Source of the DNA: Streptomyces naganishii JCM 4654
GTDB lineage: Bacteria; Actinomycetota; Actinomycetes; Streptomycetales; Streptomycetaceae
Reading direction: 5' to 3'
Assembly (NCBI RefSeq): GCF_014650575.1
Contig: NZ_BMVF01000004.1
Coordinates: 310,001 to 374,000 of the forward strand
DNA: 64,000 nucleotides
Below are positions 46,158 through 55,013 of the stretch, one piece after another (positions within the stretch are counted from its first letter, which is position 1; each line of letters starts with the position of its first letter). A model generated the notes under the pieces. It made no database searches and was not told the DNA's origin. It saw nothing but the letters and a program-made list of their open reading frames with translations. The translations under genes and the position numbers were made by a program.

Positions 46158-47870
46158 ATGCACACATATACGCGGCGAACCTTGCTCAGTGCCTCGATCA
46201 TGGCGGCCGGCTCGGGACTCCTCGGCGCCTGCTCCGGGTCCGTCTCTCCCGCAGGCTCCGGGCCGCACGCCGGGGCGTCCCGGAGCTCGGGGTCCGCGCC
46301 GGGCTCCACAGACTCCGGTCTCCGCCGCTTCGTCCCCGAAGGGCCCAAGGGGTATGTGAACCCGTCCGACCCCGAGGTGCTGGCCGCCGAGCGCGCACGC
46401 GGGGCGGGGCCGGTGCGCAAGTACAGGTTCACCGCCGCCGAGACCTCGCTCGACCTGGGCGGACGGACCATCAGGTCGTGGGCGTACGACGACCGTGTGC
46501 CGGGCAGCGCCGTCCGGGTGACCACGGGCGACATCCTCGACCTCACCCTCGTCAACCGTCTGCCGGTGGCGACGACCCTGCACTCGCACGGTGTGCGCCT
46601 GCGCTGCGACATGGACGGCGTGCCGGACCTGACGCAGGAGGGCGTCAAGCCCGGCGAGGACTTCACCTACCGCTTCGCGGTGGCCCACCCGGGCACCTAC
46701 CTGCTGCACTCGCACTCGGGCCTGCAGCTCGACCGGGGTCTGTACGCGCCCTTGATCGTCGACGACCCCAAGGAGCGCCTGTCGTACGACAAGGAGTGGC
46801 TGGTCGTCCTGGACGACTGGGTTGACGGGGTGGACGGCTCCACCCCGGACGGCGTGCTCGGCCAGCTGCACCACGGCAAGGCTCCGATGGGCATGGACAT
46901 GGGCAAGGCGTCCGGGCACGACATGTCCGGGCACCGGGAGCGCGAGGGCGGCGGGCACGGACACGGGAGGTCCGGCGGCCATGACGCGTCCGAGGGCCGG
47001 GAGGGGCCGCAGGGTCAGAAGGGGAGCGGTCCGTCCCGCGTCCTGCACGGCTCCCACAGCCGCATGCTGGACGGCATGGGCGGCAATGTGGCGTACCCGT
47101 ACTACCTCGTCAACGGCCGTCTGCCCAAGGCGGCCCAGGTGTTCCGGGCGCGCCCCGGGGACCGTATCCGGATCCGCTTCGTCAACGCGGGCGCCGACAC
47201 CGCCTTCCGGGTGGCGCTGGGCGGCCACGAGATGACAGTGACGCACACGGACGGCTATCCGGTCGAGCACAAGCGCACGGACGCGCTGCTGATCGGCATG
47301 GCCGAGCGCTACGACGTCGTCGTCACCGCCAAGGACGGGACGTTCCCGCTGGTCGCGCTGGCCGAGGGGAAGAAGGCCCAGGCGCTCGCGGTGCTGCGCA
47401 CCGACAAGGGCAAGGGGCTGCCCTCGCCGTCGGTCCACCCCGACGAGCTCGACGGGCGGGTGGTCCCGGCGCGGCGCCTGGTGCCGGACGAGTCGGTGGC
47501 CTACTCCGACCGCGACCCCGACCGGGAGATCCGGATCCGGCTGACCGGCAACATGAAGAAGTACGACTGGATGTTCGACCACCAGCCCTACTCCCCCGCG
47601 CACCGCCACCCCGTCCGCCAGGACGAGCGGGTGCGGCTCACCCTCATCAACGCCACCGACATGTGGCACCCGCTGCACCTGCACGGCCACACGTTCGCGC
47701 TGACCGGCATCAACGACGTCGGAACCCGCAAGGACACCGCCATCGTGCTGCCGCACCGCAAACTGGTGGTGGACTTCTACGCCGACAACCCGGGCCTGTG
47801 GATGCTGCACTGCCACAACCAGTACCACTCGGAGTCCGGCATGATGACCGTCATCGGTTACCGTAAGTAA
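46158..47870 (+). CDS. Exported multicopper oxidase
   Basis: A 570-residue three-domain laccase-type oxidase. The N-terminus has an Arg-rich start and a lipobox-like LLGAC, suggesting a lipoprotein exported by Tat or Sec. All copper ligands are present: HSHGVRLRCD, LLHSHSG, HPLHLHGHTF and HCHNQYHSESGM (type-1 Cys-His-Met plus the trinuclear cluster). A His/Met/Gly-rich insert (MGMDMGKASGHDMSGHRE, GGHGHGRSGGHD) between domains 1 and 2 is like the Met-rich regions of cuprous oxidases (CueO), so copper detoxification is a good guess. No Shine-Dalgarno precedes the ATG, and an A+T-rich run suggests a leaderless transcript. Confidence 0.93.
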   Translation: MHTYTRRTLLSASIMAAGSGLLGACSGSVSPAGSGPHAGASRSSGSAPGSTDSGLRRFVPEGPKGYVNPSDPEVLAAERARGAGPVRKYRFTAAETSLDLGGRTIRSWAYDDRVPGSAVRVTTGDILDLTLVNRLPVATTLHSHGVRLRCDMDGVPDLTQEGVKPGEDFTYRFAVAHPGTYLLHSHSGLQLDRGLYAPLIVDDPKERLSYDKEWLVVLDDWVDGVDGSTPDGVLGQLHHGKAPMGMDMGKASGHDMSGHREREGGGHGHGRSGGHDASEGREGPQGQKGSGPSRVLHGSHSRMLDGMGGNVAYPYYLVNGRLPKAAQVFRARPGDRIRIRFVNAGADTAFRVALGGHEMTVTHTDGYPVEHKRTDALLIGMAERYDVVVTAKDGTFPLVALAEGKKAQALAVLRTDKGKGLPSPSVHPDELDGRVVPARRLVPDESVAYSDRDPDREIRIRLTGNMKKYDWMFDHQPYSPAHRHPVRQDERVRLTLINATDMWHPLHLHGHTFALTGINDVGTRKDTAIVLPHRKLVVDFYADNPGLWMLHCHNQYHSESGMMTVIGYRK

Positions 47871-47895
47871 CTGTTCCGGAGAAGGCGGTCGCGCG

Positions 47896-48579
47896 ATGGC
47901 GGACGTGAGGAGCGGGCCGGCGCAGCGGGCGCTGGAGACCCCGCGGGCGGCCGGGCTCGCGGGGGTCCTGTTCGCGCTGCTGCTCGCGGCGGCGATCGTC
48001 CTGATCCGGCTCGGCGTCCCGCAGGGCGCGGACACGGTCACCCCCGGAGGCTTCACCGACTCCACGCGGCGTGGCGCGGTGGGGGCGGCGCTGGCGCTGG
48101 TGCCGTTCGCCGGGATCTTCTTCCTGTGGTTCGTCGGTGTCGTGCGCGCCCATGTGGGGGCGGCCGAGGACAAGTTCCTGGCGACCGTGCTCCTGGGCAG
48201 CGGGCTGGTGTTCGTGGCCACGATGTTCGGCGCGGCCGCGGCGGTCGGCGCGGTGCTGGCCACCGCGCACCCGGCCGGCGCCGCGCCGCCCCTGGAGACC
48301 TGGGACTTCGGCCGGCACTTCGCGTACCTGCTGATGATCGGGTACGGCATGCGGATGGCGGCGGTCTTCGTCTGCTCCCTGTCGGTGATCGGGCACCGCC
48401 TGGGCATCATGCCGCGGTGGCTGACCCTGTTCGGCTTCCTGTGCGCGCTCACGCTGCTGTTCGTGGCGTCGAACGTGCCCTGGGCCGAGTTGGTGTTCCC
48501 GGGGTGGTCGCTGGTCCTCAGCGTGTACATCCTCGTGGTGAGCGGCCGCCGCGGGGCGGGCACGGCGACGGCCACCTGA
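47896..48579 (+). CDS. Integral membrane protein downstream of the multicopper oxidase
   Basis: A 227-residue protein with about six membrane helices (GVLFALLLAAAIVLIRLG, LALVPFAGIFFLWFVGVV, FVATMFGAAAAVGAVLATA, AYLLMIGYGMRMAAVFVCSL, LFGFLCALTLLFVAS, SLVLSVYILVVSGR). It follows the oxidase by 25 bp with GGAGAAGG upstream of the ATG, so the two form an operon. It has no copper motif of the CopD type, but the linkage suggests a role in the same process. No named family recognised. Confidence 0.8.
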   Translation: MADVRSGPAQRALETPRAAGLAGVLFALLLAAAIVLIRLGVPQGADTVTPGGFTDSTRRGAVGAALALVPFAGIFFLWFVGVVRAHVGAAEDKFLATVLLGSGLVFVATMFGAAAAVGAVLATAHPAGAAPPLETWDFGRHFAYLLMIGYGMRMAAVFVCSLSVIGHRLGIMPRWLTLFGFLCALTLLFVASNVPWAELVFPGWSLVLSVYILVVSGRRGAGTATAT

Positions 48580-48818
48580 CCCGCGCGCGGGGGCCCGGCC
48601 GCAGGCCGCTCGGCACAGGCGGGCGCGGGCGCGGTTCGCTCCGCTCAGTCGGGCGCGGGCCGCTCCACGCGGCCGCGGGTCACTCGATCGGAGGGTCCCG
48701 GCGAGCGGGGGGCCGCCCGCGCTGACGATCCTGGCGTGGGGCAGGTGACCGCCGTCCGAGGCGGCCCGCCGAGCGGGTTGCCGCCTGGGACCTGACCGCC
48801 GGAAAGGGCGGGACGCCG

Positions 48819-49055
48819 ATGAGGCTTGTCGTCGATCTCAACAAGTGCCAGGGGTACGCGCAGTGCGCGTTCCTCGCGCCGGACGTGTTCACCATGCACG
48901 GCGAGGAGTCGCTCGTCTACGACCCTCGGCCGGAGAAGGAGCATCGGGAGCGGGTGGCGCGTGCCGTCGCGGCCTGCCCGGTGCGGGCGATCACGGCGGA
49001 CGGCCTGCGGGAGACGCCCGCGGGGGCCGGGCAGGAGGCGTCCGATGCCCGCTGA
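48819..49055 (+). CDS. 3Fe-4S-type ferredoxin of a P450 system
   Basis: A 78-residue ferredoxin. It reads VDLNKCQGYAQCAFLAPDVF and later AVAACPVRAI: the Cys set (C-x5-C ... CP) lacks the central Cys that would make a 4Fe-4S cluster, so a 3Fe-4S cluster is expected, as in ferredoxins that serve Streptomyces P450s. Its end overlaps the start of the reductase gene by 11 bases. GGAAAGGGCGGGACGCCG precedes the ATG. It delivers electrons from the reductase to the P450 encoded at 50492. Confidence 0.93.
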   Translation: MRLVVDLNKCQGYAQCAFLAPDVFTMHGEESLVYDPRPEKEHRERVARAVAACPVRAITADGLRETPAGAGQEASDAR

Positions 49056-50439
49056 GGAGTTCCACGAGTGGCTCAGGCGCGAGGGCCGCATCGTGATCGT
49101 GGGCGCCTCGCTCGCGGGCCTGAGGGCCGCCGAGACGCTGCGCGCCGAGGGCTTCACCGGCTCCCTCACCCTGATCGGCGACGAGCCCTACGAGCCCTAC
49201 GACCGTCCGCCGCTGTCCAAGGCGGTGCTGCTCGGCAAGGCGTCCCCGGAGCGCACGGACCTGCCCCGGCGCAGGGAGATCGACGCGACCTGGCGCCTGG
49301 GGGTGGCCGCGAGCGGCCTCGACCTCGCGGGCAAGCGGGTGCGGCTCGCCGACGGCGACGAGGTGCCATACGACCGGCTGCTGATCGCGACCGGGGTGCG
49401 CGCCCGGCCCTGGCCGAAGGAGGACGAGGCCCAGCTGGACGGGGTGTTCACGCTGCGCACCCGGGACGACGGGGTGCGTCTGCACCGGCGGCTCAACGCC
49501 TCGCCACGCCGGGTGTTCGTCATCGGCGCGGGGTTCACCGGTTCGGAGATCGCCTCGGCCTGCCGGGACCGGGGCATCGCGGTCACCGTGGCCGAGCGCG
49601 CGGACGCGCCGCTGGTGGGCGCGCTCGGCGGGGTGGTCGGCTCGGTGGCGGCCGACCTGCACCGCGAGAACGGGGTCGACCTGCGCACGGGTGTGATGGT
49701 CACCGGGCTGGAGGGGGACTCGTCGGGCCGGGTGCGGGCCGCGCACCTGTCCGACGGCAGCGTGGTCGAGACGGACCTCGTGATCGTCTCACTGGGCGCG
49801 ACCCGCAACACCGACTGGCTGGAGGGCTCGGGGCTGGGCGCCGGGCCGCGCGGCATCGCCTGCGACGCCGGCTGCCGCGCCTTCGACTTCCGCGGCATCG
49901 TCACGGACGACGTCTACGTCGCCGGGGACGTGGCCCGCTCCCCGCACGCCCTGTTCGGCTACCAGTTCCTCTCCCTGGAGCACTGGGGCAACGCCGTGGC
50001 GCAGGCCGAGGTGGCGGCGCACAACATGATCAGCGCGGGCGCGGACCGGCGGCCGCACCTGTGGGTCCCCGCCTTCTGGTCCTCGCAGTTCGGGGTGAAC
50101 ATCAAGTCGGTCGGGGTGCCGTCCATGGGCGACGAGATCATGATCACCCAGGGCTCGCTCGCCGAGCGCCGGTTCGTCGGCGTGTACGGCTGCCAGGGCC
50201 GGGTGATCGCCGCGGTCAGCTTCGACAACACACGGTGGCTGGAGTTCTACCAGCGGCAGATCGAACTCGGCGCGCCGTTCCCGCTCGAGTACCCGACGGT
50301 GGACCGCAGGCCCGAGGGCCGCAAGCCGGTCCCGGCCGACTTCCCCGACCCGTCGCTGCCGACGCACGGCCCCACCGTGATCCTCAGCGGCTACTCCCCC
50401 GCCGACCGGCGCCTGGTGTTCACCCCGGGCCGGCGCTGA
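49045..50439 (+). CDS. FAD-dependent ferredoxin reductase
   Basis: A 464-residue class I ferredoxin-NAD(P)H reductase. FAD motif IVIVGASLAGLRAAETLR, then YDRPPLSKAVLLG, NAD(P)H motif RVFVIGAGFTGSEIASACRD, and DDVYVAGDVARSPH with the FAD-contacting Asp. A C-terminal domain (HLWVPAFWSSQFGVNIKSVG) matches the rubredoxin/putidaredoxin reductase group. The ATG at 49045 lies inside the end of the ferredoxin gene with CAGGAGG upstream, giving tight coupling. Together the three genes encode a complete class I P450 electron chain. Confidence 0.93.
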   Translation: MPAEEFHEWLRREGRIVIVGASLAGLRAAETLRAEGFTGSLTLIGDEPYEPYDRPPLSKAVLLGKASPERTDLPRRREIDATWRLGVAASGLDLAGKRVRLADGDEVPYDRLLIATGVRARPWPKEDEAQLDGVFTLRTRDDGVRLHRRLNASPRRVFVIGAGFTGSEIASACRDRGIAVTVAERADAPLVGALGGVVGSVAADLHRENGVDLRTGVMVTGLEGDSSGRVRAAHLSDGSVVETDLVIVSLGATRNTDWLEGSGLGAGPRGIACDAGCRAFDFRGIVTDDVYVAGDVARSPHALFGYQFLSLEHWGNAVAQAEVAAHNMISAGADRRPHLWVPAFWSSQFGVNIKSVGVPSMGDEIMITQGSLAERRFVGVYGCQGRVIAAVSFDNTRWLEFYQRQIELGAPFPLEYPTVDRRPEGRKPVPADFPDPSLPTHGPTVILSGYSPADRRLVFTPGRR

Positions 50440-50491
50440 CCGGCCGCGCCCCGCCACGGACCTCCCCGCCGCACGCCCCCAAGGACCCCTC

Positions 50492-51730
50492 ATGACGCAA
50501 CCCTCGCTCCTGAGCCGGATCACCGACTACGCCAACCGCGCCGACCCGTATCCGCTGTACGCGGAACTCCGCAGGACGCCGGTGCTGCACGAGGAGGAGG
50601 GCGGCCCGTACGTCGTCGGCTCCTACTACGACATCCTGGGCCTGCTCCACGACCCCCGGGTCAGCTCCGACGCCTCCAATCTGACCGCGGCGGGCGACGA
50701 CGACCTGTCGGGCCCGGAGGCCACGGGGCTGCCGCCGAGCTTCATCCGGCTCGACCCGCCCGAGCACGACCGGCTGCGGCGGATCGCCAACAGCTCCTTC
50801 GGCCCCCCGCACCGGCCGCACCGGATCGACTCCATGCGCGAGGAGCTCGCCGGGATCGTCCGCGAGCTCATCGACGGCCTCGGCGAGACGCGGCAGATCG
50901 ACATCGTCGACGAGTTCGCCTATCCGTTCCCGGTGACCGTCATCTGCCGGCTGCTCGGCGTGCCGCGCGAGGACGAGCCGAAGTTCCGCGGCTGGGTCGA
51001 CCCGCTGGTGGCGAGCCTCGACCCGGACACGCGCAAGAACGCCGACGACGAGTTCCAGCAGGCCGCGCAGGAGGCGCGCATGCAGCTGGGCATGTACCTG
51101 GCCGGGCTGGTCGAGCAGCGCACCAAGGAACCCCGCGACGACATGCTGTCCGACCTGGCCACCAGTCACGGCGCCGACGGCACCATGTCCATGATGGAGG
51201 TGCTCAGCACGGCGGTGCTGCTGCTGATCGCCGGCCACGAGACGACGGTCAACCTCATCACCAACGGCATGCTCACCCTGCTGCGCCACCCCGAGGTGCT
51301 CCAGCGGCTGCGCGAGGACCCCGGACTGAGCGTCAACATCGTGGAGGAGCTGCTGCGTTACGAGCCGCCGGTGCAGCTGGTGCCGCAGCGCACCTGCATC
51401 GCGGACATCGAGCTGCGGGGCGTGACGATCCCGAAGGGCTCACGCATCTGGCTCGTCCTGGGCGCGGGCAACCGGGACCCGGAGCGCTTCAAGGACCCCG
51501 ACCGGTTCGACCCGGACCGCGAGGACATCCAGCACCTCGGCTTCGGCAGCGGCATCCACAGCTGCTTCGGCGCGCCGCTGGCCCGGCTGGAGGCGCAGCT
51601 CGCGCTGGCCGAGCTGGCCCGTCGGCTGGAGAACCCCCGGCTGGTCGAGGACCCGCCGCCGTACCGCCGGAACGCGGTGCTGCGCGGGCCGCGCCACCTC
51701 CAGGTGACCGTGGACGGGATCCGGCCCTAG
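50492..51730 (+). CDS. Cytochrome P450
   Basis: A 412-residue soluble bacterial P450. Oxygen-activating I-helix LLIAGHETTVN, K-helix ELLRYEPP (ExxR), and the haem loop FGSGIHSCFGAPLARLE with ligand Cys358. The layout resembles the CYP107/CYP105 type that hydroxylates macrolides, terpenes or xenobiotics. AAGGACCCCTC lies before the ATG, 52 bp after the reductase stop; no terminator intervenes, so it is the third gene of the operon. The substrate is unknown; no biosynthetic genes flank it. Confidence 0.95.
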   Translation: MTQPSLLSRITDYANRADPYPLYAELRRTPVLHEEEGGPYVVGSYYDILGLLHDPRVSSDASNLTAAGDDDLSGPEATGLPPSFIRLDPPEHDRLRRIANSSFGPPHRPHRIDSMREELAGIVRELIDGLGETRQIDIVDEFAYPFPVTVICRLLGVPREDEPKFRGWVDPLVASLDPDTRKNADDEFQQAAQEARMQLGMYLAGLVEQRTKEPRDDMLSDLATSHGADGTMSMMEVLSTAVLLLIAGHETTVNLITNGMLTLLRHPEVLQRLREDPGLSVNIVEELLRYEPPVQLVPQRTCIADIELRGVTIPKGSRIWLVLGAGNRDPERFKDPDRFDPDREDIQHLGFGSGIHSCFGAPLARLEAQLALAELARRLENPRLVEDPPPYRRNAVLRGPRHLQVTVDGIRP

Positions 51731-52087
51731 GTCGTGTCCGCAAGGGCCTTTCTTCCGGATCAGGCCGGCTCCGAGCCACCTCGCCTCCCGGCAGACCCGA
51801 GCGGTGGCCGGTGCGTGCAGCTGCAAGGCGGAGGAGAGAGTCGACGCGATGGGGGTCCCCCCTTGCTCGTCAAGAGCTTGGGGGAGTCGGCGGCCGACGA
51901 CAACGCCGCAGATGTGCGTGCCAGCCACCGCGACCGGCGGGAAGATCCGGAAGAGAGGCCCTAGCGGCGCGAGTCCCGCATGTCGCGCTGCGTGTGGCTA
52001 CCGGCACGTCCAGAAGTTTCTGGACATCTTGGAAAAATACGACACTATGGATGCATTCCCTTCGCGACTTCGAGGAGCCGCTCCCGC
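51731..52087. other. Gene-free stretch with a palindromic element and promoter-like patch
   Basis: No gene is seen. A G/C-flanked palindromic element occupies 51851-51887. A locally A+T-rich stretch (52010-52060, with TTCTGGACATCTTGGAAAAATACG) is unusual for this DNA and probably includes the promoter for the small zinc-ribbon gene at 52088, whose ribosome site GAGGAG lies at about 52070. Confidence 0.5.
51851..51887. repeat. Palindromic intergenic element
   Basis: GGGGGTCCCCCC, then TTGCTCGTCAAGAGCTTG, then GGGGGAG. The outer CCCCC/GGGGG and inner GCTC/GAGC pair around a short loop with two mismatches. From memory of Streptomyces sequences, elements of the form CCCCCxGCTC...GAGCTTGGGGG recur between genes as a small dispersed repeat; that general knowledge, not a search, is the basis. 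Confidence 0.5.
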
Positions 52088-52312
52088 ATGGCGTACGGAG
52101 CCCACCCGAGCCCCACCCCGCCTCCCCACCCCGACATGGGCCTTGCCCGCGACTGCGAGCACTGCCTGGGCTGGGGCACCGTCATCACCCGCGACGGCGA
52201 CCATGAGCTGTGCGACACCTGCCAGCCCGTGACGGAGGGCGACGAACCTCCGCGCACGGCCCCCGCCGCGTTCCCCCGACCGGCCGACGCCCCCTGGCGT
52301 CGCCCCGGCTGA
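52088..52312 (+). CDS. Small zinc-ribbon-like protein
   Basis: A 74-residue protein with a Pro-rich start and two CxxC pairs: RDCEHCLGWGTV and ELCDTCQP, spaced 16 residues, the pattern of a DnaJ-type or rubredoxin-like zinc ribbon. The C-terminus is Pro/Ala-rich. The ATG at 52088 has GAGGAG upstream; a second ATG at 52136 begins nearer the zinc motif. Function unknown; such proteins often bind nucleic acid or act as metal-delivery adaptors. Confidence 0.68.
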   Translation: MAYGAHPSPTPPPHPDMGLARDCEHCLGWGTVITRDGDHELCDTCQPVTEGDEPPRTAPAAFPRPADAPWRRPG

Positions 52313-52407
52313 GTGCGTCCTGCTCCGTTCGAGTGGTGCATCACCCGGCTCGGTCGTAGCGTCGTTACGTCGATACCAAGTGCAGGCGTCGTCGACCGGG
52401 AGCGGAC

Positions 52408-52881
52408 ATGCGCAAGAACACCGTGGGAACGGCGGTCACGCTCTGTGCCGCAGCACTGCTCACCGCGGGTCTGGGAACGGCCTCCGCGGCACCGGCGACC
52501 TCACCGGCGGCCGCGCACGGGGCACAGGCCCAGCGGCAGCCCCGGCAGCCGGTGCTCGTCGACTGCGCGTTCCAGCCGCAGGCGCGGCCCGACGCGTTCA
52601 TCCTCGCCTGCGGCGACGGCAACAGCCGCCTGGCCTCGCTGCACTGGCAGCACTGGGACGGCCGCACGGCCGTGGCCAGGGGCGTGAACCTCGTCAACGA
52701 CTGCAAGCCCTACTGCGCGGCCGGCAAGTTCCACTCCTATCCGGTCGTCGTGCGGCTCGCGCACCCGGAGCCCTGGAAGAAGCGGCCCCAGGTGCGGCAG
52801 TTCACACAGCTCTCCCTGACCTTCACCGGCGCCCGCCCGGCCGGCTACGACCGCGTGGTGACGCTGCCCCTGTGGAGCTGA
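52408..52881 (+). CDS. Small secreted protein
   Basis: A 157-residue protein with a clear signal peptide (TVGTAVTLCAAALLTAGLGT, cleavage after ASA). The mature part has four cysteines (VDCAFQPQ, LACGDGNS, NDCKPYC) and the block LACGDGNSRLASLHWQHWDG, seen in small secreted Streptomyces proteins of unknown role. GGAGCGGAC precedes the ATG. It converges with the dehydratase gene. Confidence 0.75.
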   Translation: MRKNTVGTAVTLCAAALLTAGLGTASAAPATSPAAAHGAQAQRQPRQPVLVDCAFQPQARPDAFILACGDGNSRLASLHWQHWDGRTAVARGVNLVNDCKPYCAAGKFHSYPVVVRLAHPEPWKKRPQVRQFTQLSLTFTGARPAGYDRVVTLPLWS

Positions 52882-52905
52882 TCGCCACCGGCCGGCCCGG
52901 ACCGG

Positions 52906-53874
52906 TCAGCCCCGCAGGATGTCCGTGAACCGCTCGGTGTCGATGTTGCCGCCGGACAGGATGACGCCGACCCTCGGTGGCACCCGGTCCACGCGGTGGG
53001 CCAGGAGCGCGGCCAGGGCGCTCGCGCCGCTGGGCTCCACGACGATCTTCAGGCGCTCGAAGGCGAAGCGCATCGCCTCGCGGATCTGATCGTCGTCCAC
53101 CAGGGCGATGCCGTTGACCAGGCGCCGGTTGACCGAGAACGTGAGCTCTCCCGGTATGTCGGCGGCCTGGCCGTCCGCGATGGTGCGCGGCACGGGCACC
53201 GCGACGCGCCGCCCCGCCTCGAGGGACCGCTTGGTGTCGTCACCGTGCTCGGGCTCCACGCCGATCACCCGGAGCCCGGGCAGCAGGCCCTTGCCCGCGG
53301 TGGCGCTGCCCGCGACCAGGCCGCCGCCCCCGACCGGGACGACCAGGGCGTCCAGGTGGCCGGCCTCCTCGATCAGTTCGAGCGCGGCCGTGCCCTGCCC
53401 GGCGATCACGTGCGGGTGCTCGTAGGGCGGTATGAGCGCCAGGCCGCGTTCGGCGGCGAGTGCCTCGCCGAGGGCGACGCGGTCGCCGGTGTAGCGGTCG
53501 TAGGTGACGACCTCCGCTCCGTATCCCGCCGTCGCCTCGCGCTTGGAGCGCGGGGTGTCCTCCGGCATGAGGATGACCGCGGTGGTGCCGAGCTCACGGG
53601 CGGCGAGCGCGACGGCCTGGGCGTGGTTGCCGGAGGAGTAGGCGGCGATGCCCTTGGCGAGCTGCTCGAGGGACAGCCGGGAGGCCGCGTTGTACGCGCC
53701 GCGGAACTTGAAGGCGCCGACCCGCTGGAAGTTCTCGCACTTGACGAGGACCTCCGCCCCGACCAGGGCGTCCAGGGTCCGCGAGCGCAGTACGGGCGTG
53801 CGGTGCGCGACGCCCTTGATGCGTTCCGCGGCGTCGCGGACGTCGTCCAGAGTGACGGGCGGGGTGTCGGTCAT
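52906..53874 (-). CDS. PLP-dependent threonine/hydroxyaspartate dehydratase
   Basis: A 322-residue fold-type II PLP enzyme. The PLP lysine is Lys56 in GAFKFRGAYN; the phosphate-binding loop is VVPVGGGGLVAGSATA, and SSGNHAQAVALAAREL is the substrate loop. It lacks the ACT-like regulatory domain of biosynthetic threonine dehydratase, so it is catabolic: it deaminates threonine/serine or threo-3-hydroxyaspartate. Its ATG overlaps the stop of the YheO-type regulator (ATGA), so the pair is coupled and the regulator probably controls it in response to the amino acid. Confidence 0.9.
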   Translation of the reverse strand: MTDTPPVTLDDVRDAAERIKGVAHRTPVLRSRTLDALVGAEVLVKCENFQRVGAFKFRGAYNAASRLSLEQLAKGIAAYSSGNHAQAVALAARELGTTAVILMPEDTPRSKREATAGYGAEVVTYDRYTGDRVALGEALAAERGLALIPPYEHPHVIAGQGTAALELIEEAGHLDALVVPVGGGGLVAGSATAGKGLLPGLRVIGVEPEHGDDTKRSLEAGRRVAVPVPRTIADGQAADIPGELTFSVNRRLVNGIALVDDDQIREAMRFAFERLKIVVEPSGASALAALLAHRVDRVPPRVGVILSGGNIDTERFTDILRG

Positions 53875-54584
53875 GCCGGTGCTCCATCCTGGTGGGTGGT
53901 GTCGGGTGCCGGTGGCGGGGCGGCGCTCGCCGTGCGGGCGCCGGCCAGGTAGTTGTAGGCGGAGGCCCGGGAGATGCCGAGCCGGCGTGCGATCTGCTGG
54001 GCGGCGCCGCGCACCGCGAACACCCCGCGCTCGTCGAGGCTGCGGAACAGTTCCAGGCGTTCCGGCCGGGTGAGTCCGGACCACTGCTTGTGCGAGCGCA
54101 GCTGGTGGGTGTCGACGATGGCGTCGACCACCGAGCCGATGTCGTCGCCGAACGTGGTCGTCGGCACCTCCGTGGTGCCGGTGGCGCCCGTGATCTCACC
54201 GAGCAGTGCGCGCGCCTGGTCGACGGCGGTGATGTCGAGGTTGATGCACAGGGCGCCGAAGACCGAGCCCCTGGAGTCGCGCAGCAGCATGGTCGAGGAC
54301 TTCACGAGCGTCCCGTCCCGGGTGCGGGTGATGTAGTTCAGCTCGTCCGTCGCCTCGTCGCCGCGGGCCAGCAGGCCCATGCCGATCTCGCTCATCGCCC
54401 CCCCGACACCGCGCCCGGTGACCGTGCCCGCGAGGGCCACGACGGAGTTCTCCGGGCGGCGGAAGTCGTGCAGGACCACCTCGCAGAGCGAGCCCAGCGT
54501 CGCGGCGATGCCGTCGACGACCGGCGTCAGCGCAGCCAGCACGGCATCGGCCTCGGCTACAGCATTGGTCTTGCTCGTGGCCAC
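53871..54584 (-). CDS. YheO-type PAS/HTH transcriptional regulator
   Basis: A 237-residue regulator with an N-terminal YheO-like PAS domain (LTPVVDGIAATLGSLCEVVL, ENSVVALAGTVTGR, GSVFGALCINLDIT) and a C-terminal HTH_22 (GVFAVRGAAQQIARRLGISR, then ASAYNYLAG). DhaR/YheO-type proteins regulate amino-acid deaminases encoded next to them, and this one is coupled to a dehydratase gene. The start is GTG with GGGAGG five bases before it. A+T-rich sequence upstream (54600-54660) has TTGGAT and GATCGTACAGATC and probably holds the promoter. Confidence 0.88.
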   Translation of the reverse strand: MATSKTNAVAEADAVLAALTPVVDGIAATLGSLCEVVLHDFRRPENSVVALAGTVTGRGVGGAMSEIGMGLLARGDEATDELNYITRTRDGTLVKSSTMLLRDSRGSVFGALCINLDITAVDQARALLGEITGATGTTEVPTTTFGDDIGSVVDAIVDTHQLRSHKQWSGLTRPERLELFRSLDERGVFAVRGAAQQIARRLGISRASAYNYLAGARTASAAPPPAPDTTHQDGAPA

Positions 54585-54585
54585 C

Positions 54586-54996
54586 TCACCCTCCCGCGAA
54601 TCGGCCGATCTGTACGATCAGTCTAAGCCATTGGACGAAAAATCCAAGCCCCTGTGGAAAAACGGGAAGAGCGCAAACGGCGAGCGGTGGGAGCGCCGCG
54701 ACGGCGTGCTGAAGGGCCGCGTACTGACGCAGCGCCTCCCCCCACGAACGTGCGTCCGCACGCCCGGAGTCGAGGACGTCCCGGAACAACTCCCCGCCGT
54801 CGGGCAGCAGCGGCCAGCCGCGCACGGCGTCGACGGCGAGCGCGTCCTCCAGCCATGCCGGGGCCTCGCTCCGCCACGTCCCGTCCTCCCAAGGAGTGAT
54901 GAGAGCGCGGTACTTACCCCGGTCAACGGTCACCCGCGTCTCCTGACTGCGGAACAAGAGGCAGCGCTCGTCCGTACTATCGGTGGACCACGGCAC
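54586..54996 (-). CDS. Conserved small protein of unknown function, doubtful 3' end
   Basis: A 136-residue reading. The first 110 residues are convincing: TRVTVDRGKYRALITPWEDG, then DGTWRSEAPAWLEDALAVDA and GELFRDVLDSGRADARSWGE, with good codon bias. The last 21 codons are A+T-rich with many unusual codons and overlap the presumed promoter of the YheO gene, so the true end may have been lost or shifted. The GTG start is 17 bp from the divergent start at 55014, leaving no room for a normal promoter. Function unknown. Confidence 0.55.
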   Translation of the reverse strand: MPWSTDSTDERCLLFRSQETRVTVDRGKYRALITPWEDGTWRSEAPAWLEDALAVDAVRGWPLLPDGGELFRDVLDSGRADARSWGEALRQYAALQHAVAALPPLAVCALPVFPQGLGFFVQWLRLIVQIGRFAGG

Positions 54997-55013
54997 CCAC
55001 GAAAGGTCGCCCC

